The notes beneath the pieces are model-generated. The model did not search any database. It had not been told where the DNA came from and saw nothing but the letters and a program-made list of their open reading frames with translations. From Prosapia bicincta (taxonomy: Eukaryota > Arthropoda > Insecta > Hemiptera > Cercopidae), in the NCBI GenBank assembly GCA_036971475.1, contig JBAIZL010000002.1, positions 174,467,524 to 174,531,523 of the forward strand: a stretch of DNA of 64,000 nt. The letters run 5' to 3'. Made by a program: the position numbers and the translations under genes. Positions 45,020 to 57,057 of the stretch are shown here, one piece after another. How positions within the stretch are numbered: position 1 is the stretch's first letter; each line of letters opens with the position of its first letter.

Positions 45020-45075
<56 letters not shown>

Positions 45076-45078
<3 letters not shown>

Positions 45079-48000
45079 GCTAATGAAAGCTTATATATAT
45101 ACTCGGAGGTTATTTTAAGATCGATTGTAGTTTTTGCTTTTCAGATTCCGGATTTTCAATATCTGAAAAATATTTCTAATTTTCAAATGACTTTGTATAG
45201 AATTATTGAATAGAATTCTTATTTTCCTATCTCCAATATGACTTTCGGGCGGTGCTCTCTGATAACAATTTTCGAAGTGCAAACATTTTGTAGCTATATA
45301 GAAAGCAGTAATGTATTAAAATAAAAAACATAAAAGAAAATTACAACAATTATATAAAAAAAAAGAATTTATATTCAGTCTGTCTTAGTTGCTTTAACCT
45401 TAACATCAGCTTTATATTATTATAGTACAACAAAATTTGTTTTTTATGACACTTTTTGAACTTAATCCGTGAATTTGGTAGAACATAAAGTAATCCAGTA
45501 AGGGCGCCTATAAAACATAACACTACTGGGAGGCTATAATTTCACCAATAAGTAAGTTAAAAGTTAAAGGTTAATTTTGACCAAATTATTGTCTGTTATA
45601 AATTTGCTTGTACAAATCGCTTGTACAAAAACTTGTGCAAGTTCCCTTACCAAATGAACAACTTGTAGCATCTATAACGTACTAAGATAAAACGATTAAG
45701 CAACCTCCACCAATGTCTACAATACAAAATTAAAACGCTATGTATTGTGATCTAAATTGTTACGTAAATGTACCTAAACTATGAGTTCGGGAATCCGTTA
45801 ATTTTTGAAGTTCAGACGTAAAAGTTTCCCCGATCATCTTGAGCAAATAAAATCCGAGAGTCATATTCAAACTACGAAATTCTGTTTTCAATATTACTAT
45901 TAATACCATCATTATTGCTATTAAGCGTCATTAAATTTTGTTATTACCCTATTAATGATTCCAAAACATTTTAGGTGACACACAAGTTTAAAAGTTTTAA
46001 TATTCCTAATCCAAAAATGTCTTTAAATATAACATTTTTACAGTTTGTAGCATGCTAAGAAATATTATGGCCCGGTATATTTATTACGACATGGAAGAAA
46101 TTACTAATAAAATTGCAATAATATTGAAGTCTAAGCAATCATTATTACATTACGGTTTATAAGTTACAACTAATTGCAAAAGTGTAATTGTTTGACATTA
46201 TTTAGTATAAAGTAAAATAATAACGGAATCTGATACATAAGATCGCTGTTAGTACCTTAGGTACTAATTAAGCTGTAAGTAACACGTAAAAATAATCTAA
46301 ATGTTTGTAAAAAAGGTGTATTAAAATGTGTAGTTACCTGTAGACTAGTTAAAAGAGTAAAATAATATTAAAAGGTATCTTTTTATCAACATCCAATTGA
46401 AATTTGTTGTAACTATAAGAAATTAAGAAACTATTTAGAGTTTTATGTTGCAACAAATTTATAGTAAATATAATCGCTAATTAAATCTATAACGTTAGTA
46501 TTATACCTTATAAACATTTTGTAAACATCCAATCCATTATTTCATAGTTTAAATGAAAAGTAAAAAAGTTATTGTTATGCGTGCTAAGCACTCATTATAT
46601 TGAATTATTTCTTGTAAATATTGCTTCTACTACATACCTGTAGGTTTGAGAGAGGATTTATATTATTGGTTTGAATGTCTATTTTTTAAGTTACGAAACC
46701 TATTTTGATTACAAAACGTGTGACTTTTAACCTGTCATTCGGATCAGATACTTTATTTAAAATAAAATATATATCTGAAAACGTTATCATTGACTTTTTT
46801 TTGTAAGTACTTTTGTATAAACCTGTGCTGCAGATTGGATTCCTCTTTTTTTAAATTCTCTTTAAGAAATACAACGTTCAGCGGCAACTTTCTTGTAACA
46901 CACTTTCTGGTGAAACTACCAAACCTAATTGTTACTTATTTATGAAAGTACATTTTAATTCGTTTTATTAAATCATTTGCATTTTATCTAATTGAAATAC
47001 AAATATTTCCTGACGACCCCTCTAGAGCCTAAACTACAGGAAAAAACAACAAGAGAGCCTCGTGGAGGAAAATTTGTTGCAAACTCATTTTCTGAGTATA
47101 ATTCGGGGTATTAAAATATTTGACGACTTATCCTTAAAGGATAGAGCATATTCATTTGCATACTTACTAGTTTGCAACATAAATATTTTATAGTCATCTT
47201 ATTCGCTGGTACGTTATAACAAACTAGAGCAAGAATTCGGTGCTAAACTGAGTTATAATATTTAGTTTTTTTATTCGTCCATGTAAGCAGAAGAGTCTTA
47301 AACAGTTTTTTATACCCTGTGTCTACATGAGCGTTTAAACTGATCAAATGTGATATTCATAGTTGAGAATACTGAACTTTGAAAAATATCAGTTATCACA
47401 TAATTTTTTGTTTTTTTGGCCAATATTTATTATACTAATATATGGCATTTATATACTACATACAATACATATAAAATGATTTCAGACCTGGTCTTATCAG
47501 AAGAAGTCATGGAGAGCTTAGAACATATTTAATAGAAGACGTGACATAAACTCGCTGAAACTGATTGACTAGTATAACATTATACTTCATACTACATCGC
47601 ATCTTTGAAATATTTATTTGCTATTATTCTGTGAACATTATGTAACACAATGTACTCAAGTACATTTAGAAAATAAACCTTAACTGTATCTGAAGTTTGC
47701 TTTGTTTCTAAGTTAAACATTCAAACGTTTTGAAGTTACCAACGAAAGACAATATTACAAAAACAAACACATTTAGCATTTGTTGAGCTTGACAATTTGT
47801 CTAATTATAACCTGCTTATGCAACGCAAAGATTCTATATTGTTCCGGCGGGAATATTGTGCTTATATTCAGCTATCTTTTGCCATGTAGCAATCCCACGT
47901 AAGGACACGAGACTAGGTAACGGCAAGTGCAAGTAACAAAGGAATGACTTTTATTTACAATTCATCTCATTTTCAATATTTGAAAGTTTGTTGAGAAAGT

Positions 48001-50314
48001 TGTCAAAGAAATCGAAATGTAACGCATAAGACTGTACGACATTATATTATATAAGGCTAGATAAGTTATACCAATATTAACAAGATACACGAAATACATA
48101 GTGGCCTATACCTTGTTGTAAAATGAAGTCATATTGAAGTTATTTTGAATATTAGGATTTTTTGAACTTAATAAGGCCATCAGCCAGTATGAATATTATG
48201 TGTCGTCAGGGAAAGAAAGTGAATTATTTATGAATATAGAGGTGATAAGATAAGAACATACCCGCCCATAATAAAGAATATGGATAATGTTATGATTTCA
48301 CCGTCTCGAATCTGAAGTTGGCGAACTCTCTGTTGAGGTCATAATAAGAGGTATAGAGGTGACCCCCTTGTAAGAAAAAAGGATAGGAGGTTCTATTAAA
48401 TGACATCATTATATAAGGAAGAGGGAATGAAGGACTAGGAAGGAATTAGGCAAGACTAAGAAGATGACAAATCAATCTTCTAGTGTGTCGTGTAGTGGGA
48501 ATTTATTGAATTACTTGGATAATGTTACATTAGGCTGATATAGGACAATTCAGCTTAGACTGGTTGCATAAATTGGTGGTCTCTATTCTGAGAAAACTTA
48601 CATTGAATGAAACAATGGTTGTTGTTTTTTAAACAACTACACCATTGCCTTTCAAATACGTTTTAAATAGAGATGGGAAATATATTAGGGAAGATCCGGT
48701 GATTCCGATATTACAGCAAGCATCGCCATCCACGTCATAGGGTCGGAAATAAAGTCTCTTTAAAGGTAATCAATATTTGCTTATTCACATGTGTTCAAGT
48801 AAAAACATGTACTGTATATCGTAGAGTGCTAGAGCGCTTCTAAACTAAGCCTTCTTAGATTGAAAGATATTTAATTCTACTGTGAGTCTGTGATGTGTTG
48901 CTAGTGTGACGTCATAAAACTAAAGTCAACAAGACCAACTTTACCGGAAATAGAGATTTAAAGTAAATTTTATTTAAGAGATTGTTTATGTGCTTTATAA
49001 GATCCTTTATATGGTGCTATCACTTATGAAGGATAGGAAAAGATTATGAATAAGACATAAAACTTCAACGTAAATGGTATAGATGAGACATAGGATCACG
49101 TGTATTGGCTTATAATTGTAAACGGTAATTTCTGATATTATACCTACTATTTAACATTGACCAAAAAGACAAGTCTTTTGGTAACGCCCTTCCTCAAAAT
49201 GGAACATAAAGGGTGTAAGATTTAACTAGCTAGGACGAAGGAAAACACATAATGATTCTATGATATTTGAAGTAAGGGAGATATATTGTATTGGGTTAAC
49301 TAAAGTAGACCTCCTTTCATCTGGGACGGATAAAATCGTATACCTGCTCACCGTTATACCATAGAACAATTGTAGGAGAACGGAAACCAGTGAGATTTGT
49401 TTATTTTGTAAACATACACTAGGTGTGTACACTAACGAACGACAGAAAGGACTACATAAGAAACACAATATAAATCCCTCCAAAAACCTATGATACACAG
49501 TTATTGTAATAAAATAATTTTTATGGAGAATAAATATAGAATAATTCAATGCAATGCAAACAAGTATTATAAAAAAATGCATGTCAATTCCTACTTCAAT
49601 CAACAAAGAAAAATTTTATTTGAGTTTCTATTTATTTTATAATTACATAATAACATTAATATGTATACACATATATAAGAATAACAGTAGTAGGTGGCAA
49701 AATAGAAAGCAAATTTCCCTGCAATATTCTGTTTTCCTTCCTATGTGTGAAGTTGGAAAACTATTTTTATTTGTTACTATTTATATGCTTTTTTTGCCTT
49801 GTTTGCATTGTTGTAATTTCGTTTCGCTATGCTTTTGCATTGTTTGTTTTTGGAGCAAGGGTCAATAACATTAATCCAGATTTTTATATTTATTTTATTG
49901 TTTTCATTTATTTTTAATGCTTGAGCAATATTTATAATATTGTTTGATAACAATTGAAACAATGTAAGGTTGTACAATGGAGGCTTTTTCTAACGATCTT
50001 TGAGAAGTACACCTTGCTATGGAAAGTTGGCTCAATGCTAGAAAACTACACTTCCAACATTAAGATATACAATCCGACCAAGTTTTTATAATTTAATTAT
50101 GGAACAAATATTTTAAGAAAATCAATTAACATCAATTGCTATCCAATATATGTTAAACAAAATGTATTTATACTTGATTGGATGAATAAACACTCGCATT
50201 TTATTAACGTGTGAAAATGTCTACAAGATATATATATATATAGACACACACATACAGTCTCAAATAAAGTAAAACTGAGTCATGTTTACAAACCAACTGT
50301 CAATGACCAAGACG
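45076..50314. other. Long AT-rich stretch without recognised features
   Basis: The longest frame is 126 codons (49226-49606, minus) and is hydrophobic, with no family motif. No tandem repeat or element end was found except a short TA/CA patch at 50229-50255. Confidence 0.45.
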
Positions 50315-50320
50315 ATGTGT

Positions 50321-50371
<51 letters not shown>

Positions 50372-50395
50372 TGTGTGTGTGTATGTATTTGTATA
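50315..50395. repeat. (GT)n microsatellite
   Basis: GT run with single TT and AT interruptions. Confidence 0.95.
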
Positions 50396-51734
50396 AAATG
50401 AATTGTTTAATAATATAATGTTTGTTAGTCTGTACTCATATACAGTTGTAAACACTGTGGTAGATCCGTTTTCAGTTGTCATCTTTGAAAAAGGTAGAAT
50501 GACAAACATGTGGTATAAGTGTTGGTAATCTAAACATCTAGCACATTTTTGACTCTGTAAATTATACAAAATTCGTAAACTAAAAACTCACATTGCCTAA
50601 GTTTGAAAAGTTCTCTAATTTTTGTTGTAATTTATAACACAGTACTTGTAAAAATAACTTACATACTTTTCCTTTATTAATATATTTCCGCAGAAACCAT
50701 AATGTTATAAAATTCACCAATAAACATATTCTTCAATTTACACAATAGGGGAATGTAATAGGATAAAAGAATATTTCGCACACCACTAAAACACAAGTTA
50801 TAGTAAATATACCATTCAAATTTTCCTTCATGCCAAATACACCGTTCTAAATGAAATGCTTTGTATTAGATACTCTGAACTTGATCGTGCTATGACATTG
50901 GTTACGAAACTTCAGAAAATATGGCCTCACCTTCAGCCTGCGCAATGCTGTGAAAATCCAATTAAACTAGAGATATCCATAGCCTTCACTCTGCTTTGCA
51001 TACTTCATTTCCTAGAAATATCTCCTCCATCAACCCCTCTAAATGGTGTTTTGATGTTAAGCAGAATAGTTCACCTATTACTGCTTTGCAAATAATCCTT
51101 GTTTTTAGACTTTCTAATTGGACACTGATACCAAACAGCATTTTTCGGTAACAAAGTAAGAAAGTATATCCAGGTTGGTTGTTTAGTTTGTGTTGTCCCC
51201 ATTTCTACAGTTATTAACAAAAGTAGGCCTTTCTCTTGGGAGTTAGAAAAAAATGATAAGTTCTGTATTGAATTCATATTGACATGAATGTGAATCTTAC
51301 AGAAAAATAAACTATTTACTTGAGAGCAACAGTGTCCACATCTACAACCATTTTAGTTTCATATAATCGAGGAATCCCAAAAAAATTTACAAGTTTAGGG
51401 TTTACACAATCGGTATTAGAGGTGAAAACCTGATATTAAAGTGTAAAAGTGGTTTGCAATATCTTAGTGAAGAAATGGCGCGCACTTTATGAGCTCAGTA
51501 ACGAGATAGTTAATGGAAACAATAACACACAGAAGAAATAAACGGTTTATACTTTATACTCTAAGAGCTGTAAAAATAAAACAAAGGAGCCACGTTTACA
51601 TCACTAAATAGGAAAGTATGGTTAGTTTTTTATGTTAGTCCGTAGTTAAGGTGAATTTGCATTTCTAATAGCGGAAAGAATGTTTTATTTATGCTACATT
51701 TTGTGAGTGTGTTTCAGTGCCTTGTGTATATTCG
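50396..51734. other. AT-rich DNA without recognised features
   Basis: Frames at 50856-51095 and 51071-51277 lack motifs. Confidence 0.45.
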
Positions 51735-51766
51735 TGTGAAAGTGCGTGCGTGCGCGTATGTGTGCG

Positions 51767-51815
<49 letters not shown>
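51735..51815. repeat. (GT)n microsatellite with GC interruptions
   Basis: Starts as GTGCGTGCGCGT and becomes pure GT. Confidence 0.93.
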
Positions 51816-52231
51816 AGTGTGTTGTTACCGTGTGGGTATATGCAAGTATGTCTCTGTATAGTAAAAGGATATGAGGTAAAAAGGACTCTGTGTAAACGGC
51901 AGGTAATGTTTCAATTACAAAGTGTCCGAAAGATGTTTGTTCTAATTTATCTTAAAATTTACTTAACCATTGAGAATTGATCAAGACTTCCCACATCAAA
52001 AAAATACCAGGAATAGTTCTAGAATTTAGTTATCCTGAAATAAAATATATGCCTTCTTAGCAGGCTAAGAAAATTAAGAGGCTGTCCTCTGCGAAGAAAA
52101 TAATTGTCATTTACTGCAAAAGGTATAAAATTTTAACCATTAAATGTCTGAAAACTACGTCGTAGTTTCCAGGCATAATTAGTGTGGTGATCAGAATCCA
52201 ACTAAATGTGTCATAAATTAAATTTGTTTAG
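51816..52231. other. AT-rich DNA without recognised features
   Basis: Nothing recognised before the exon-like segment that follows. Confidence 0.4.
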
Positions 52232-52307
52232 GGAAAATGCTTAACCAGTTCTACACTGTTCTATCAAACGTTTTCGGTGACGTCGGCCAAGAAGCATTGA
52301 CTGGTCA
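52232..52307 (+). other. Exon-like segment of unknown gene
   Basis: A TTTGTTTAG acceptor-like site ends at 52231 and a perfect GTAAGT donor begins at 52308. The 76 bp between are open in one frame (MLNQFYTVLSNVFGDVGQEA follows one Lys codon) and are richer in GC than the flanks. No homology is recognised. It could be a short coding or untranslated exon, or chance. Confidence 0.2.
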
Positions 52308-52489
52308 GTAAGTTAATTAGCCATAGCTTAAATTTATCAAAATATTTTTTTACATTTCGAACGGTTTTTCTTCCACAGTTTTCAGTTTTTTGTTATATAA
52401 AAGGATCAGGTTTTTCAAATAATCCTTGAAAAGTAAATTCTTCCTTAAATCTTTTTCCTCAATGAAAATTCTTATACTTTTAAAATATG

Positions 52490-52555
<66 letters not shown>

Positions 52556-52699
52556 AATATATATATATATATATAAATATATATATCGCAATATGTATTC
52601 TTATGTATTACTAAAAAACATAAGTCAAAATACAAATACAAGAATTATTTATTATAATATAAGGATTATAATTCTTGTATTTGTATTTTGACTTATGTT

Positions 52700-52779
<80 letters not shown>

Positions 52780-52780
52780 T
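52490..52780. mobile_element. Mini-hairpin between (TA)n tracts, copy 2
   Basis: (TA)n 52490-52577, hairpin 52619-52696 with ~30-bp arms (CATAAGTCAAAATACAAATA, then CAAGAATT), (TA)n 52705-52757, then (GT)n to 52780. The arms are the same as at 43.3 kb with a different loop, so two independent copies of one mini-element. Confidence 0.65.
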
Positions 52781-55700
52781 TGAACAAAACTCCTTTCTTG
52801 GTATGAAATAAAATGGTATTAAAATCAAATTGAGTACTTTTAAAAAATAGTTTGTTACAATACATCCAAATTGATATTGATTAATCTACTCTTTTTATCA
52901 CTTTATATTCTTATTTCTACCCAAATACATTTGTAATTACTTAAATAAGACACTTTTTTGAAGGTCGTAAATTATTAGTATTTATATTGAATACTTATCT
53001 CTTACAGAACCGTAGGTTTTAAGTGCTCAAGTGCCTTAGTTAATTCAGATCTTTCTAACATGATTAGTAATATAATTTCACCGTTTGACCCTTATCCCAT
53101 GTGAATATAATTGAGGGAAAACTTTAATTGAAATTAATGTCTAATATGTAAACATATTCATTTATCTATATCCTGAATAGTTTTGTATGAAACTGTTACG
53201 CCCTCTATGTTTTTATTTACCTTTAAAAATCATAACTACTTTCCATCATTCACTAAATATTTTAATACGCATTTTAATTTTCCCTAAGTAATGGTAATAT
53301 TAAAATACGTTTGTAGAGAATAAATTATCTTTTCTAATTATAAAAAATAATGTCACGCCGCTTAAGATGTGATAAAATAGCCATAGATATTTGAGGACAT
53401 AAACTTTCTAAACCCTAATTTGCTGAGTACTAAAGCCGGTGTCATAACTTTTTGACGGCTGAAGCTTTAGACCTTATACGTTTGCATACTTGCTTATTTG
53501 CTATATAAATATTTTATGGTAATTCTGTATCCGAAACTTTTACCAAGCAAGGGATGAAGTCAGAGTTTAACACTTTCCTTGTATGATAATATATAAATTG
53601 TTTGATGTTTGTTTCTTGAAATGATATTAGCAGATCTTTGTTGAATACTTTGGCATCCACTTTGTCAAAGTTCGCGTTGGCTGGTGAACTGTCAGTAAAA
53701 GCCATCCCGTTTTAATAACTTCATTACAAGTTCAAAATGACGATTTACGAATTTGTAACTCTAATAATCGTTTTGCTAATATCTGCAATAAAAGTCTGAA
53801 GGAAAACAGTTATACCTCTAATTTGTTTATAAAGTCTTAATTACCTAAGAATAATGATTCACAAATATTGTGTCTCTTATATTTAATTACTATACCTAAT
53901 TCATATTTTTATACTCTATAATAAAATGACTTGTCTAAGTTACAGTAAATATATCAAAAACGTACCGATACATCCTATTACTCTGACGACTAATTGGTAA
54001 GTAACTGAGACCTACTGAAACGTTTTCGAAATCAATAAGCGAGACAGGTATTGCATTGAAGATTACTAAGTGCAATAGAAAACTATATGCGTTAATAATA
54101 ATCTCATATATATAGTTAAATTACTCTTTCAACATCTTGGTGTTTTTTATTAGTCCAGTGTAAATGTTATGCGATCGTTATGGGAATAATCGTTCTACAG
54201 CTTAATCAATCCTTCAGGACTGATATTGGATTTCTATTTTATCATTTAAAATCACATATTCATGTTCTTTTATGCAACTAAAAAATGAGTTACATAACAT
54301 TTATAAACATTGTTTTAAACATTTTTACGGACAATATTTGAACAGAGTCTCACAATGTCATAAAAAGTATTACGTTCTTTGAAATTTAAATCTTTAAGTA
54401 ACATCAATAATATTGCATTAGAAACATTCTCAGACGTACAGGAAACAACTTCATAAAAATTATGAAAATATTTAAAATAATAGAAACTTTATAAAATAAT
54501 AAGCGTTTTCGTTATATTATTTTTTTTATAAATTTCAATACAGGTTGTGTGCTGCTTTGACATAAGTTACACAAACATAGTGGAGAACCCACTTTGAAAT
54601 CGGTTAGCTTACGCTCTTGAATTGGTTTTCGCTACAACCAAATCAATCCAAACCATATTTTGCAACTATGCTGTGATATAGTGAGGTATAATATTCTGTT
54701 TGCTTTTTGTGTGTTAAAATATTATACTATTCTTAAATGTTTTAGTTTTTAGGATGGTAACGTCATTTTGAAGTTTTATTCACGTTTCTGAGGACTATTA
54801 CTAGGTAAAATGTTTCATTGAAATACCTGTGAAGTTTGTAATACAAATTAGTATTCTCTCTTTAAGTATGTTTTATTAATCATTGCTTACTTAATATTTA
54901 TTTCTTAAGATCTAACAGTACAACTGTAGTCTTTATTTGCAAAACTTCACTCGAAAGACATAAAATGATGAATGAAAAAGTTTGTTCAACTTGTACTTGT
55001 GAAATAAAACTAAGTTCCGTTTAAATAATTTGAAAAGTTAGTTAAACAGTTTCCAAACTAAATAAATTGAAGCCATTTCTGAAGACGCTTCGTCTCTAAC
55101 CAGCTTCATGTTGCAATGAAATACAACTTTTATTACAGGTCTAATGTTGTTTAAACGATACAGTGTACTTCCCCAAGGTGAAGGTAGAAATACATGTTGT
55201 GCACGCCATTTGCGTTCTGTAGATTTTATGACGTAATTGTTACATAAAATGCTTTGACTCGCGCTTTTGAAATGTTTAGAACAAAATTACAAACACAAAA
55301 GTGAATAAGATAGACTAATTCATTAATTAAGTGCTTAATTTATTAATAATCTTTTATGAGCTCTTTTGCTCTTTGAGCTTCGGTTAGAAGCCGAAAGGCA
55401 TCACTACTTGTACCTTACTAAGTAGCGGTTCCGTCAGGAAATGTCTACACACACTTTCCAGATCTACTCGATGGTTGACATGTTTACTCCTGACTTTTAT
55501 TTAAATAAATAAAATGAGTTGTTCTATGTAGAAATCGACCTTAATCCTGCCTACTAAACCGCAATAAGCACAAAACACACACACGCATAATACTTATAAA
55601 CCCACTTTAAGAACAAAAAAGTATTTTTACAGCCTCATTTAAATTGTAGATTCATGTAACTAATGTATTCAATTTATAATATTTTAATATGACCCTATTT

Positions 55701-56993
55701 TGTCATCATGAAAACACAAAGTTTCCCTCTTAACAACAGACACATTTAATATCTAAATTTAACTCAATATTCACTTTGATTTGACCCCAACATATTTTTA
55801 ATTAAGTAGAAACAATCAAATTCAAATTCAGCATAACTTCAACCTATTGTTCTGTGCACAATAATGTAAGACCGTATGTTTGTTTTCCGAGTACAGTAAC
55901 ATTCATCAACGTGAATCCTCTATTTGGCCGGCGGTTATCTCCGCACTGTACATCTCAAGTCGATGGTGATTTTAAAATGTTATATCTGCCATAAACAAGT
56001 CATTTTTCGTCTAATGGATTACAAAAAAAACAAAACGTACTGCTGGCACGAGAACACCAAAATAAGAACACCTCTCTATAAATATAGGTAAAGGTCGACA
56101 ACACATTTTTAGAGTAAGGTAAAACAGTTTTGTTAATTTTGTTTTACTGCCGTAGAAATCCTGCCGCGCTCTTTATAGTAGAGCATTCATGTAACTGAAT
56201 TAGGGTTAGAGCCGTTTCCTGGCTATGACTGGATAATTTATTATTTTTAAGAGATAAATTATATTTAATGAAATATTTTTATGTTTTCTTTTAATTTGGT
56301 TTGCGAGGTAAATCAAATTTCTTGCGTGGTTTTATATACTTCATTATAGCTTCCGAAGGGTCAGATTCGATAATATAATCTACGGAACAATAACTAAGGT
56401 GTAATAACAATATACTCGTACATAATAATGATATAAACTTAAGTTGGAAACAAAATGAAATAAAGAGAAAAAAAAAGAATCGTCTTCCATAAAGCATACG
56501 AATTATAAGGATAGAAATATAAGATTCATGTAAAATAATGTGTCCGTACACATGAAGATTTGTAAGAAATACCTGTTTCGTACTTTGTGATTAAAGAGAA
56601 TTAATAAATCAAAAGTATTTAAATAACAAATTGGCCTATTTGTGTATTATCAGATATTAGTTGAAGTTATAGGAAATAGGTTTAGATTAGATGTAGGAGG
56701 AACTGTCTAGAATAAGTTGCAGATAAGAAAAACGGGTGGAGGAAAAGGGGGTTCGGAGGGCTCCATCTATCCCATGATGAAGTTTTATTATTGATGACCC
56801 GTTTTTTTCTAAAATTATTGAGTGAGCCTATTTGGTATGATATAAAAAGGGGAGTTTATGCGATTATTATTTTTACAGTTTTATGGTATTTTTGGTACAT
56901 CTAACATGGACAACTGAAAATGAAATACTAATCATTCATTTGATGAAAAAGATAATTATTGGAAATGAGAAGAGAAACAAAACTGCAAAAACC

Positions 56994-56997
<4 letters not shown>
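52781..56997. other. AT-rich DNA without recognised features
   Basis: A locally structured stretch at 55368-55440 holds two small stem-loops (GCTTCGG/CCGAAGC-like and CTACTT/AAGTAG) with no known RNA match. Frames at 53514 and 56291 lack motifs. Confidence 0.45.
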
Positions 56998-57045
<48 letters not shown>

Positions 57046-57057
57046 TTATATATATAT
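56998..57057. repeat. (TA)n microsatellite
   Basis: TA tract of ~45 bp with a TTTATT interruption. No PLE end was recognised beside it. Confidence 0.95.

Larger units (their letters stand above)
44747..45075. mobile_element. PLE-derived hairpin element, hammerhead family 1
   Basis: Inverted arms of ~105 bp (44795-44900 and about 44917-45023) flanked by TA tracts at 44747-44764 and 45024-45075. Shared blocks: AAGATTAAATAATATACACA, GGAATAATTTATTGAA, TACATTCAAAGCTTTTCG and complements. Each arm holds a hammerhead motif. No coding sequence. About 40 bp of other sequence lies between the left TA tract and the left arm. Confidence 0.78.

Noticed and set aside
49226..49606. 126-codon minus-strand frame, hydrophobic
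   Set aside because: No domain, no codon pattern and no splice context; hydrophobicity follows from T-rich composition.
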